Assembly: GCA_947502885.1 (NCBI GenBank)
Contig: CANNBP010000015.1
Span: 62,001-126,000 of the forward strand
Direction of reading: 5' to 3'
DNA length: 64,000 bases
Source of the DNA: an uncultured Aquimarina sp.
GTDB lineage: Bacteria > Bacteroidota > Bacteroidia > Flavobacteriales > Flavobacteriaceae
The position numbers and the translations under genes are program-made. The notes below the pieces were generated by a model. That model searched no databases. It saw only the letters and a program-made list of their open reading frames with translations, and was not told the DNA's origin. Shown here piece after piece: positions 1-7,829 of the stretch (position 1 is its first letter; every line of letters starts with the position of its first letter).

Positions 1-37
1 TTATCTTTAATCTTCTTAAATCTTTTGAGAATGCCAT
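1..37 (-). CDS. rplR: 50S ribosomal protein L18 (5' end only)
   Basis: Partial gene cut by the window edge. Twelve codons are visible, reading MAFSKDLRRLKI, which fits the basic N-terminus of flavobacterial L18, the 5S-rRNA-binding protein of the large subunit. The start lies 11 bases after the rplF stop, exactly where L18 is expected in the spc order L6-L18-S5. The call rests mostly on gene order because so little sequence is visible. Confidence 0.75.
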   Translation of the reverse strand, partial: MAFSKDLRRLKI

Positions 38-48
38 AACGATAGTTA

Positions 49-591
49 TTATGCAGATTTACCTGCTTTTCTTCTTAATTGTTCTCCTACGAATTTGATT
101 CCTTTCCCTTTGTAAGGCTCTGGTTTACGGAAGCCTCTAATTTTAGCTGCTACCTGACCCACCAATTGCTTATCATGAGAAGTTAACTTAACGATAGGGT
201 TTTTACCTTTTTCTGAAACAGTTTCAACTTTAACTTCTGGAGCTATGTCTAATACTATGTTATGAGAGAATCCTAAAGCCAAATCTAATTTTTGACCTTG
301 ACTAGAAGCTCTATAACCTACACCAACCAATTCTAACTCTTTAGTAAATCCTGTTGAAACACCATTAATCATATTGTTAATCAAAGCTCTGTATAAACCA
401 TGCTTTGCTTTATGATCTTTAGCTTCACTAGGTCTTTCTAGAACTACCTGACCTTCTTCTACTTTCACATCGATACTATCGATTTCTTGAGAAAGCTCTC
501 CTAATTTTCCTTTAACAGTAACAACATTACCTGTCACTTCAACAGTGACACCAGACGGAATAGTTACTGGATTTTTTCCTATTCTTGACAT
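49..591 (-). CDS. rplF: 50S ribosomal protein L6
   Basis: L6 sits near the sarcin-ricin loop and the factor-binding site of the large subunit. The 180-residue product has the normal length and the typical start MSRIGKNPV. It shows two related L6 folds and the conserved C-terminal signature KPEPYKGKGIKF at about residues 155-166. The next gene upstream in the operon is rpsH, 21 bases away, and rplR follows. Nothing unusual was seen in it. Confidence 0.98.
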   Translation of the reverse strand: MSRIGKNPVTIPSGVTVEVTGNVVTVKGKLGELSQEIDSIDVKVEEGQVVLERPSEAKDHKAKHGLYRALINNMINGVSTGFTKELELVGVGYRASSQGQKLDLALGFSHNIVLDIAPEVKVETVSEKGKNPIVKLTSHDKQLVGQVAAKIRGFRKPEPYKGKGIKFVGEQLRRKAGKSA

Positions 592-612
592 TTCTTTTGT
601 CCTTTTATACTG

Positions 613-1011
613 TTAATATACGTAACAAAGTACTTCTCCACCTACATTCTCTTGCTTAGCGCGTTTTCCGGTCATTACACCATGAGAAGTAGAAACTATC
701 GCTACACCTAATCCATTAAGAATTCTAGGAATTTCGCTTGACCCAGCATACTTACGTAAACCTGGCTTACTAATTCTTTGTAATTCTTTAATAACTGGTT
801 CTTTAGTTAATTTATCGTACTTAAGTGCGATTTTGATAGTACCTTGTGTTGTATTATCTTCAAATTTATAACTTAAAATATATCCTTGATCGAATAATAT
901 TTTAGTGATTTCTTTTTTAACCTTTGATGCAGGTATCTCAACAACTCTATGTTGAGCACTATTTGCATTACGAATTCTGGTTAAATAATCTGCTATAGGA
1001 TCTGTATTCAT
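613..1011 (-). CDS. rpsH: 30S ribosomal protein S8
   Basis: S8 binds 16S rRNA helix 21 during early assembly of the small subunit, and in E. coli it also represses the spc operon. The protein is 132 residues, as expected, with the N-terminus MNTDPIADYLTRIRNA and the C-terminal signature STSHGVMTGKRAK, where the SxSxGxxT element contacts RNA. It is preceded by an unusually long 69-base gap that holds a stable hairpin, described separately. Confidence 0.98.
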   Translation of the reverse strand: MNTDPIADYLTRIRNANSAQHRVVEIPASKVKKEITKILFDQGYILSYKFEDNTTQGTIKIALKYDKLTKEPVIKELQRISKPGLRKYAGSSEIPRILNGLGVAIVSTSHGVMTGKRAKQENVGGEVLCYVY

Positions 1012-1030
1012 TGTATCTAATTTATGGTTT

Positions 1031-1064
1031 TGGTTTTCGGCCTTAACGGCCGAACCTTAAACCA
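1031..1064 (-). promoter_or_regulatory. stem-loop in the rpsN-rpsH gap
   Basis: Within the 69-base gap before rpsH, a 7-bp GC-rich stem (TTCGGCC at 1036-1042 against GGCCGAA at 1048-1054, 5-base loop) is flanked by further pairing of TGGTTT (1031-1036) with AAACCA (1059-1064). No T-tract follows on the minus strand, so it does not look like a terminator. It could be an RNA target for a ribosomal protein such as S8, or a processing site. This role is inferred from position only. Confidence 0.45.
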
Positions 1065-1080
1065 ATTAATTTCTTTATTA

Positions 1081-1350
1081 TTACCAACTAGCTTTTGTTA
1101 CCCCTGGAATTAATCCTTTGTTCGCCATTTCTCTGAATGTAACACGAGAAATCCCAAACTGACGCATATATCCTTTTGGTCTTCCTGTAAGTTTACAACG
1201 ATTATGCTTACGAATTGGTGAAGCGTTTTTTGGCAACTTCTGTAATGCTTCATAATCTCCAGCTTCTTTCAAAGCTTTACGTTTTTCAGCATATTTAGCT
1301 ACAGTTTTAGCTCTCTTCACCTCACGGGCTTTCATTGATTCTTTAGCCAT
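1081..1350 (-). CDS. rpsN: 30S ribosomal protein S14 (zinc-independent form)
   Basis: S14 belongs to the head of the small subunit. At 89 residues it is the longer C-minus type: the paired CxxC zinc ligands of the short S14 are absent and only one cysteine (NRCKLTGRP) is present. The signature GYMRQFGISRVTFREMA is intact. It starts 2 bases after rplE and is followed by the hairpin-bearing gap before rpsH. The zinc-free form needs no metal-dependent paralogue swap. Confidence 0.97.
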   Translation of the reverse strand: MAKESMKAREVKRAKTVAKYAEKRKALKEAGDYEALQKLPKNASPIRKHNRCKLTGRPKGYMRQFGISRVTFREMANKGLIPGVTKASW

Positions 1351-1352
1351 AA

Positions 1353-1904
1353 TTAATTCTTTTTAAAAGGTAATCCTAGTTGGGTTAACAATGATTTTGC
1401 TTCTTTGTCAGTTTTCGCTGAAGTTTCGAATGTTATATTCATACCAGCAATCTTATTAACTTTATCAATATCGATCTCTGGAAAAATGATTTGTTCAGTA
1501 ATACCTAATGAATAATTACCTCTACCATCAAAACCTGTTGCTTTAATTCCTCCGAAATCTCTTACTCGTGGTAAGGCTGAAGTAATAAGACGGTCTAAAA
1601 ATTCATACATTCTTTCTCCTCTTAACGTAACTTTTGCCCCGATAGGCATTCCTTTACGTAATTTAAAAGTCGCAACATCCTTTTTAGACATCGTAGCTAT
1701 AGCCTTTTGACCAGTAATAGTTGTCAATTCATCTACAGCATGGTCGATCAACTTTTTATCAGCCACTGCAGCTCCAACTCCTCTACTTAAAACAATCTTT
1801 TTAAGTTTTGGCACTTGCATTACATTACCATAGCTGAATTCTTCTGTAAGAGCTGACACTACTCTGTCACCATACTCTTGTTTTAATCTTGGTATATAAG
1901 CCAT
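1353..1904 (-). CDS. rplE: 50S ribosomal protein L5
   Basis: L5 binds 5S rRNA and the central protuberance and touches the P-site tRNA. The 183-residue protein shows the expected KLKKIVLSRGVG element at about residues 33-44 and the C-terminal region FDGRGNYSLGITEQIIFPE at about 125-143. Spacing to rplX and rpsN is 2 bases each, which suggests translational coupling. Confidence 0.98.
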   Translation of the reverse strand: MAYIPRLKQEYGDRVVSALTEEFSYGNVMQVPKLKKIVLSRGVGAAVADKKLIDHAVDELTTITGQKAIATMSKKDVATFKLRKGMPIGAKVTLRGERMYEFLDRLITSALPRVRDFGGIKATGFDGRGNYSLGITEQIIFPEIDIDKVNKIAGMNITFETSAKTDKEAKSLLTQLGLPFKKN

Positions 1905-1906
1905 AA

Positions 1907-2218
1907 CTATATTACTTCATTAGATTTTTTAGCAAATCTTACTTTCTTATCTCCTTCGACTCTGTATCCAACTCTTGTCGTTTCACCTTTTGAATTTAAC
2001 AACGATAAGTTTGAAACATGAATCGGAGCTTCTTGCTTAACAATTCCACCTTGTGGATTTGTTGCACTAGGCTTCTGGTGCTTTGAAACTAAATTCACAC
2101 CTTCTACAATCACCTTATTTTTATCTTTCAATACTTTCTGTACTGTACCCTCTTGACCTTTATTGTCTCCAGCTATTACACGTACTGTATCTCCTGATTT
2201 GATTTTTAGCTTTGTCAT
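1907..2218 (-). CDS. rplX: 50S ribosomal protein L24
   Basis: L24 starts large-subunit assembly near the exit tunnel. The 103-residue protein carries the KOW motif at about residues 7-35 (KSGDTVRVIAGDNKGQEG) and the conserved GVNLVSKHQKPS stretch. It lies 13 bases downstream of rplN and 2 bases before rplE. Confidence 0.98.
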   Translation of the reverse strand: MTKLKIKSGDTVRVIAGDNKGQEGTVQKVLKDKNKVIVEGVNLVSKHQKPSATNPQGGIVKQEAPIHVSNLSLLNSKGETTRVGYRVEGDKKVRFAKKSNEVI

Positions 2219-2231
2219 CTTTACAAATGTT

Positions 2232-2600
2232 TTAAAGCACTTCTGGCGCTAGTGAAACAATCTTCATGAACTGCTTATCACGAAGTTCTCTTGCTACAGG
2301 TCCAAATACACGAGTTCCTCTCATTTCTCCAGCAGGGTTCAAAAGAACACATGCATTATCATCAAAACGAATATAAGAACCATCTGGTCTGCGCACTTCT
2401 TTTTTGGTACGAACTACAACTGCAGTAGAAACGGCTCCTTTTTTAATGTTTCCATTAGGAGTTGCTTCTTTTACACTGACAACTATCTTGTCTCCTACAG
2501 AGGCGTATCTTCTTCCTGTACCACCTAAAACACGAATAACTAAAACTTCTTTACCACCTGTGTTATCGGCTACTTTTAATCTAGACTCTTGTTGTACCAT
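2232..2600 (-). CDS. rplN: 50S ribosomal protein L14
   Basis: L14 lies at the subunit interface and forms bridges with the small subunit. It is 122 residues, the standard length, starting MVQQESRLKVADNTGGKE, with the conserved FGPVARELRDK motif near the C-terminus. It starts 2 bases after rpsQ. Confidence 0.98.
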   Translation of the reverse strand: MVQQESRLKVADNTGGKEVLVIRVLGGTGRRYASVGDKIVVSVKEATPNGNIKKGAVSTAVVVRTKKEVRRPDGSYIRFDDNACVLLNPAGEMRGTRVFGPVARELRDKQFMKIVSLAPEVL

Positions 2601-2602
2601 AA

Positions 2603-2860
2603 TTACTTCGCTCTTTCAATTACTTCTACTAATCTCCAGCATTTGGTTTTACTCATAGGTCTTGTTTCCATGATCTTTACAGTATCACCAATATTGCAAT
2701 CGTTTTTCTCGTCGTGTGCAACGTATTTTTTCGTTTTTAACACGAACTTTCCGTACATCGGGTGCTTTACTTTTTTCACTTCAGAAACTACAATAGATTT
2801 CTGCATTTTGTTACTTGTAACAACACCTATACGCTCTTTTCTTAAATTTCTTTTTTCCAT
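2603..2860 (-). CDS. rpsQ: 30S ribosomal protein S17
   Basis: S17 is a primary 16S rRNA-binding protein with an OB fold. The 85-residue product shows RKERIGVVTSNKMQKSIVV at the N-terminus and the GDTVKIMETRPMSKTKCW signature at about residues 58-75. It is 12 bases downstream of rpmC. Confidence 0.98.
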   Translation of the reverse strand: MEKRNLRKERIGVVTSNKMQKSIVVSEVKKVKHPMYGKFVLKTKKYVAHDEKNDCNIGDTVKIMETRPMSKTKCWRLVEVIERAK

Positions 2861-2872
2861 CTTTCAGCAGAA

Positions 2873-3067
2873 TTAACCGTTTAATTCTCTTTTTGTTAGC
2901 TCTGTTGCTATTCTTGCGATAGATCTTCTTACTTTACGTAACTGTAAAGGATTTTCTAACGGAGACATAGAATGAGCCATTTTTAAATCTGAATACGCTT
3001 TTTGAGATTTACCAAGCTCCTCTTGTAATTCAGCTGTAGATTTCTCTTTTACTTCTGATTGTTTCAT
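2873..3067 (-). CDS. rpmC: 50S ribosomal protein L29
   Basis: L29 is a small two-helix protein at the tunnel exit that helps dock trigger factor and SRP. The 64-residue sequence has the expected E-L-xx-EL helix and the C-terminal KVRRSIARIATELTKRE helix. It sits between rplP and rpsQ in standard order. Confidence 0.96.
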   Translation of the reverse strand: MKQSEVKEKSTAELQEELGKSQKAYSDLKMAHSMSPLENPLQLRKVRRSIARIATELTKRELNG

Positions 3068-3080
3068 AATCTCTCAAATA

Positions 3081-3500
3081 TTAAGCTTGATAATCTCTAG
3101 CTACGATAAACTTAGTTTTAACAGGAAGTTTTTGGGCTGCAAGACGTAATGCTTCTTTTGCAACGTCATAAGGAACTCCACTAATTTCAAATAAAACTCT
3201 TCCTGGTTTTACAACTGCCGCCCAGTATTCTACAGCACCTTTTCCTTTACCCATACGTACTTCAAGAGGCTTTTTTGTAATTGGCTTGTCTGGGAATATT
3301 TTAATCCACAGAGATCCCTCTCTTTTCATATAACGGGTAGCAGAAATACGTGCCGCTTCAATCTGTCTTGCAGTAATAAAACATGCATCTAATGATTTTA
3401 TTCCGAAAGTCCCGTTTGAAAGTGTATGTCCTCTTTGAGAAAGACCTTTCATACGACCTTTTTGTTGTTTACGGAATTTTGTTCTTTTAGGCTGTAACAT
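3081..3500 (-). CDS. rplP: 50S ribosomal protein L16
   Basis: L16 organises the A-site region of the large subunit. The 139-residue protein begins MLQPKRTKFRKQQKGR and carries the conserved RMGKGKGAVEYWAAVVKPGR segment at about residues 82-101. It is 20 bases downstream of rpsC. Confidence 0.98.
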   Translation of the reverse strand: MLQPKRTKFRKQQKGRMKGLSQRGHTLSNGTFGIKSLDACFITARQIEAARISATRYMKREGSLWIKIFPDKPITKKPLEVRMGKGKGAVEYWAAVVKPGRVLFEISGVPYDVAKEALRLAAQKLPVKTKFIVARDYQA

Positions 3501-3520
3501 TGTTAATTTACTTTAAAAAA

Positions 3521-4246
3521 TTACTTTCTACGACGTGATTTATTGTTTCCACCACTTCGTCCACCTCTGTCGCTTTTTCCTTGTTTTTTGGATAAACCAA
3601 CCAATGGAGAAAGCTCTCTCTTACCATACACTTCACCTTTCATGATCCATACTTTAACACCAAGTCTACCATAGGTAGTATGTGCTTCAACTAAAGCATA
3701 GTCTATGTCAGCTCTAAATGTTGATAAAGGAATACGACCTTCTTTATAAGACTCTGTACGTGCCATTTCAGCTCCGTTCAGACGTCCTGAAATCTGAATC
3801 TTAATACCTTCGGCGTTCATTCTCATCGCTGCTGCAATAGCCATTTTTATAGCACGACGATATGAAATACGACCTTCGATTTGTCTTGCGACACTAGATC
3901 CAACCAAGAACGCATCAAGTTCTGGTCTTTTGATTTCAAAAATATTGATCTGTACTTCTTTATCCGTAATTTTTTTAAGCTCTTCTTTTAACTTGTCTAC
4001 CTCCTGTCCGCCTTTTCCGATAATGATACCAGGTCTAGCAGTGGTGATAGTAACGGTTACAAGTTTAAGCGTACGCTCAATAATTACTCTAGATACACTA
4101 GCTTTTGATAAACGTGCGTGTACATACTTTCTAATCTTATCGTCTTCGGCAAGCTTGTCACCGTAGTCATTACCTCCGTACCAGTTGGATTCCCATCCTC
4201 TGATAATACCAAGGCGATTTCCGATTGGATTTGTCTTCTGTCCCAT
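3521..4246 (-). CDS. rpsC: 30S ribosomal protein S3
   Basis: S3 forms part of the mRNA entry channel. The 241-residue protein starts MGQKTNPIGNRLGIIRGW and has a KH domain with the GxxG loop in TARPGIIIGKGGQEVDKL (about residues 69-86), followed by the S3 C-terminal domain. The tail after about residue 215 is a low-complexity Lys/Arg/Gly extension (RGGRSGGNNKSRRRK). It is 8 bases after rplV. Confidence 0.98.
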   Translation of the reverse strand: MGQKTNPIGNRLGIIRGWESNWYGGNDYGDKLAEDDKIRKYVHARLSKASVSRVIIERTLKLVTVTITTARPGIIIGKGGQEVDKLKEELKKITDKEVQINIFEIKRPELDAFLVGSSVARQIEGRISYRRAIKMAIAAAMRMNAEGIKIQISGRLNGAEMARTESYKEGRIPLSTFRADIDYALVEAHTTYGRLGVKVWIMKGEVYGKRELSPLVGLSKKQGKSDRGGRSGGNNKSRRRK

Positions 4247-4254
4247 AGTCTATA

Positions 4255-4662
4255 TTAGCTTTGTGTATTATTTTTTGCTGCAACCACTATTGTAACGTGA
4301 TTAGAGCGTTTTCTTATTCTGTGTGCGCGACCCTGTGGAGCAGGACGAAGTCTTTTTAACATACTTCCTCCATCAACACGAATCTCTTTTACAAAAAGAT
4401 CAGCATCTTCAATGCTTGCGTCTTCATTTTTCGCTTGCCAATTAGCTATTGCCGAAAGCAATAATTTCTCTAAACGACGTGATGCTTCTTTAGGGTTAAA
4501 TCTAAGAATATGAAGCGCCTTTTCAACTTTTTCACCACGAACCAAATCCGCTACTAAACGCATTTTTCTAGGTGACGTAGGGCAGTTATTAAGCTTAGCA
4601 AAAGCAACTTGCTTTTTCTCCTCCTTAATTCTATCTGCCATTTCTCTTTTACGAACTCCCAT
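4255..4662 (-). CDS. rplV: 50S ribosomal protein L22
   Basis: L22 lines the exit tunnel with a long beta-hairpin. The 135-residue protein has the helical part SPRKMRLVADLVRG and the hairpin GGSMLKRLRPAPQGRAHRIRK at about residues 97-117. The ORF starts at MGVRKREMADRIKEEK; an internal Met (position 8) is an alternative start that would shorten it by seven residues. Confidence 0.97.
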   Translation of the reverse strand: MGVRKREMADRIKEEKKQVAFAKLNNCPTSPRKMRLVADLVRGEKVEKALHILRFNPKEASRRLEKLLLSAIANWQAKNEDASIEDADLFVKEIRVDGGSMLKRLRPAPQGRAHRIRKRSNHVTIVVAAKNNTQS

Positions 4663-4670
4663 GACTTAAA

Positions 4671-4949
4671 TTATTTTTTACCTTTATTTTTAGCACCAGC
4701 ATGCCCTCTAAAAGAACGGGTTGGCGAAAATTCTCCTAATTTATGACCTACCATGTTCTCGGTAACATATACCGGTACAAATTGGCGACCATTATGAACT
4801 GCAATTGTTTGCCCTACAAAGTCAGGAGTAATCATAGATGCTCTTGACCAAGTCTTTATAACAGACTTCTTATTAGCTTCTACATTTGCAGCTACTTTTT
4901 TCTCTAACTTATAGTGAACGTAAGGTCCTTTTTTTAATGAACGTGCCAT
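4671..4949 (-). CDS. rpsS: 30S ribosomal protein S19
   Basis: S19 forms a complex with S13 in the head of the small subunit. The 92-residue protein starts MARSLKKGPYVHYKL and has the motif VGHKLGEFSPTRSFRGHAG at about residues 67-85. It is 6 bases downstream of rplB. Confidence 0.98.
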   Translation of the reverse strand: MARSLKKGPYVHYKLEKKVAANVEANKKSVIKTWSRASMITPDFVGQTIAVHNGRQFVPVYVTENMVGHKLGEFSPTRSFRGHAGAKNKGKK

Positions 4950-4955
4950 ATCTTA

Positions 4956-5780
4956 TTATTTCTTTCTACGTTCTACAATATACTTATTACTCGCTTTCGT
5001 CTTAGAACGGGTTCTATATCCTTTAGCAGGAAGACCTTTTCTAGAACGTGGATGACCTCCAGAAGAACGTCCTTCTCCACCACCCATTGGGTGATCAACA
5101 GGGTTCATAGCTACTGGTCTAGTACGTGGCCTACGACCTAACCATCTTGTTCTACCTGCTTTACCTCCAACGATCAACTGATGATCACTGTTCGATACAG
5201 CACCAATAGTAGCAATACAGTTTACTAATATCATCCTAACTTCTCCTGAAGGTAATTTCACTGTAGCAAACTTACCATCTCTTGCCATTAATTGAGCAAA
5301 AGAACCAGCACTCCTTGCCATTACAGCACCTTGTCCTGGACGTAATTCAATACATGAAATGATTGTACCTAAAGGAATATCGCTAAGCGGCATTGCGTTA
5401 CCAATTTCTGGAGCAACATTACTTCCAGAAACAACGTTCTGCCCTACTTGTAGACCGTTTTGAGCTATAACATAACGCTTTTCACCATCTTGATAGTTTA
5501 ACAACGCTATAAATGCAGTTCTGTTTGGATCGTACTCTATTGTAGCAACAGTTGCAGGAATCCCCTGCTTGTCACGTTTAAAATCAATGATACGATACCT
5601 TCTTTTATGACCTCCACCTTTGTAGCGGATTGTCATCTTTCCTTGACTGTTTCTACCACCAGATCTTTTTTTCGGAGCTAATAAACTTTTCTCCGGCTTA
5701 TCAGTAGTAATGGCGTCAAATCCATTAACTACTCTAAAACGCTGACCTGGGGTAATTGGCTTTAATTTTCTTACTGACAT
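4956..5780 (-). CDS. rplB: 50S ribosomal protein L2
   Basis: L2 is needed for subunit association and peptidyl-transferase activity. The 274-residue length is standard. The functionally important C-terminal region PVAMNPVDHPMGGGEGRSSG is intact at about residues 222-241, including the conserved histidine of the VDHPxGGG element. It is 9 bases after rplW. Confidence 0.98.
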   Translation of the reverse strand: MSVRKLKPITPGQRFRVVNGFDAITTDKPEKSLLAPKKRSGGRNSQGKMTIRYKGGGHKRRYRIIDFKRDKQGIPATVATIEYDPNRTAFIALLNYQDGEKRYVIAQNGLQVGQNVVSGSNVAPEIGNAMPLSDIPLGTIISCIELRPGQGAVMARSAGSFAQLMARDGKFATVKLPSGEVRMILVNCIATIGAVSNSDHQLIVGGKAGRTRWLGRRPRTRPVAMNPVDHPMGGGEGRSSGGHPRSRKGLPAKGYRTRSKTKASNKYIVERRKK

Positions 5781-5789
5781 TTTTTAGTC

Positions 5790-6080
5790 TTAAAGATTAC
5801 TATATAAATCAATTACTTCACCTTCCGCCACCTGTACAATTGCCTTTTTAATAGCAGTTGTTTTACCAGTAACCATACCCGTTTTTGTATAACGAGTTTT
5901 ACGGTCTGGACGGACATTTATTGTTCGAACTTTAGTAACAGATACACCATAAGCAGCCTCGACTGCTTTTTTGATCTCTACCTTATTCGCTCTTTTATCT
6001 ACCACAAAACCATAGCGATTAAATACCTCACTATCAGCGGTAGCCTTTTCTGTAATAATAGGTTTTATTAAGATACTCAT
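5790..6080 (-). CDS. rplW: 50S ribosomal protein L23
   Basis: L23 is the main docking site for trigger factor and SRP at the tunnel exit. The 96-residue protein begins with the expected IKPIITEKAT and has KVEIKKAVEAAYGVSVTKV at about residues 34-52. It is 5 bases after rplD. Confidence 0.97.
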   Translation of the reverse strand: MSILIKPIITEKATADSEVFNRYGFVVDKRANKVEIKKAVEAAYGVSVTKVRTINVRPDRKTRYTKTGMVTGKTTAIKKAIVQVAEGEVIDLYSNL

Positions 6081-6085
6081 GGCTT

Positions 6086-6715
6086 CTATTTACTTAAATT
6101 CGTTTCAATTGCTTTCAAAGAACTCTCCAAAATTACAACACTACCTGCATTAAGTATTTTGTAAGTACTTAATTCTGAACTAGTTACAACTTCAGAGCTT
6201 TTTAAATTGCGTGACGACAAATATACATTTTTATTTGGCTCTGCCAACACAAATAAAGATTTTTTGTTTTCAAGTCCTAATGACTTCAAAATTGCAGTAA
6301 AATTCTTTGTTTTTGCTGTATCAAAATCAAAATCCTCAACAACCGTAATTGCCTTATCATTTGCCTTAATACTTAACGCCGATTTTCTTGCTAATCTCTT
6401 TAAGTTTTTATTTAATTTAAAAGAGTAGTTACGTGGTCTTGGACCAAAAACTCGACCCCCACCTTTAAAAATAGGAGACTTTATACTACCTGCTCTGGCA
6501 GTACCAGTTCCCTTTTGCTTCTTAATTTTTCTTGTACTTCCTACAATCTCTGCTCTCTCCTTAGCCTTATGAGTTCCTTGACGCTGATTAGCCAAGTACT
6601 GCTTCACATCTAAGTATACAGCATGATTATTAGGCTCAATACTAAAAACAGCATCAGAAAGACTCGCCTTTCTACCTGTTTCTTTTCCGTTGATATCAAT
6701 TACCGCTACTTCCAT
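6086..6715 (-). CDS. rplD: 50S ribosomal protein L4
   Basis: L4 reaches into the exit tunnel, and in enteric bacteria it represses its own operon by attenuation and translational control. The 209-residue protein has the conserved GTGTARAGSIKSPIFKGGG loop at about residues 70-88 and GPRPRNYSFKLNKN after it. Its start codon overlaps the rplC stop by one base, implying translational coupling. The structured gap before rplC is a possible site for L4 control here. Confidence 0.98.
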   Translation of the reverse strand: MEVAVIDINGKETGRKASLSDAVFSIEPNNHAVYLDVKQYLANQRQGTHKAKERAEIVGSTRKIKKQKGTGTARAGSIKSPIFKGGGRVFGPRPRNYSFKLNKNLKRLARKSALSIKANDKAITVVEDFDFDTAKTKNFTAILKSLGLENKKSLFVLAEPNKNVYLSSRNLKSSEVVTSSELSTYKILNAGSVVILESSLKAIETNLSK

Positions 6716-7332
6716 TACTTCTGAATCGTTACGTAAGCGTTTTTATGCCCAGGAACACATCCTTTAACAACAAGTAAATTCTTTTCCGGAACTACTTTTA
6801 ACACTTTTAAGTTTTGAATTTTTACTTGATCTCCACCCATTCTTCCTGCCATTTTCATTCCTTTGAAAACTCTTGCAGGATATGATGCTGCACCGATAGA
6901 ACCAGGAGCTCTTAATCGGTTATGCTGACCATGAGTTGCTTGACCAACACCACCAAAGTTGTGCCTCTTTACAACACCTTGAAAACCTTTTCCTTTAGAA
7001 GTTGCTGAAACATCAACAAATTCTCCTTCAGCAAAATGCTCTACTGTTACTGTATCACCTAATTTGTGCTCCTCCTCAAAACCTTTGAACTCGACAACTT
7101 TACGTTTAGCAACAGTTCCTGCTTTTTTAAAGTGACCTAAAGCCGCTTTTGTAGCATTCTTGTCTGCTTTGTCATCGAAACCTAATTGAACAGCTTCATA
7201 ACCGTCAACCTCTTCAGTTCTGACTTGGGTAACCACGCATGGTCCAGCTTCGATAACTGTACATGGAATATTCTTTCCATTCTCATCGAAAATGCTGGTC
7301 ATACCGATCTTCTTTCCTATTAACCCAGACAT
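6715..7332 (-). CDS. rplC: 50S ribosomal protein L3
   Basis: L3 is an early assembly protein that reaches the peptidyl-transferase centre. The 205-residue protein starts MSGLIGKKIGMTSIFDENG and has the central loop KGFQGVVKRHNFGG and THGQHNRLRAPGSIG (about residues 115-146), the latter holding the glutamine that is methylated in many bacteria. It is the first gene after a 180-base structured gap, the longest break in the superoperon, and it is coupled to rplD. Confidence 0.98.
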   Translation of the reverse strand: MSGLIGKKIGMTSIFDENGKNIPCTVIEAGPCVVTQVRTEEVDGYEAVQLGFDDKADKNATKAALGHFKKAGTVAKRKVVEFKGFEEEHKLGDTVTVEHFAEGEFVDVSATSKGKGFQGVVKRHNFGGVGQATHGQHNRLRAPGSIGAASYPARVFKGMKMAGRMGGDQVKIQNLKVLKVVPEKNLLVVKGCVPGHKNAYVTIQK

Positions 7333-7403
7333 ATTTAATATTTATTAATTATTTACTTATTTACTTAAGTAATGACGACATATCATCACTTCATTTTTTT
7401 TTC

Positions 7404-7436
7404 AAAAAAAACAGGGTCAAAACACGTTCAACCCTG
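7404..7436 (-). terminator. terminator-like hairpin between rpsJ and rplC
   Basis: Read on the minus strand, CAGGGT (7436-7431) pairs with ACCCTG (7417-7412) across a 13-base loop and is followed at once by eight T residues (7411-7404). That is the form of an intrinsic terminator. It lies within the ribosomal superoperon, so it probably works as an attenuator or partial terminator ahead of rplC-rplD. Two smaller inverted repeats lie upstream in the same gap (GTAAG/CTTAC at 7486-7500, and CTCG/CGAG around 7460-7475). Confidence 0.6.
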
Positions 7437-7512
7437 AATGTATTTTTTGCCGTTTTTCTCTCGCACGCAGCTCGAGACATTTATTGTAAGATCACCTTAC
7501 ATCAAAGTTTTA

Positions 7513-7818
7513 TCACACTTTGATTTCTACTTCTACTCCGCTAGGTAATTCTAACTTCATTAACGCATCAATCGTTTTTGAAGAAGAACTATAGATATCT
7601 AAAAGTCTTTTATAAGAACTCAATTGAAATTGCTCTCTAGACTTTTTGTTTACGTGCGGAGATCTAAGCACGGTAAATATTTTCTTATGCGTTGGCAAAG
7701 GAATCGGCCCTGTTACTACAGCTCCTGTACTCTTTACCGTCTTTACGATTTTCTCAGCAGATTTATCTACTAAGTTATGATCGTAAGATTTTAGTTTTAT
7801 TCTGATTTTTTGACTCAT
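7513..7818 (-). CDS. rpsJ: 30S ribosomal protein S10
   Basis: S10 (NusE) is a head protein of the small subunit and a partner of NusB/NusG in antitermination. The 101-residue protein has IRIKLKSYDHNLVDKSAEKI and GPIPLPTHKKIFTVLRSPHV, both standard. It lies 11 bases after fusA, with no tuf gene between them, so it belongs transcriptionally to the str group and is separated from rplC by a terminator-like hairpin. Confidence 0.98.
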   Translation of the reverse strand: MSQKIRIKLKSYDHNLVDKSAEKIVKTVKSTGAVVTGPIPLPTHKKIFTVLRSPHVNKKSREQFQLSSYKRLLDIYSSSSKTIDALMKLELPSGVEVEIKV

Positions 7819-7829
7819 TTCTGTAATAA

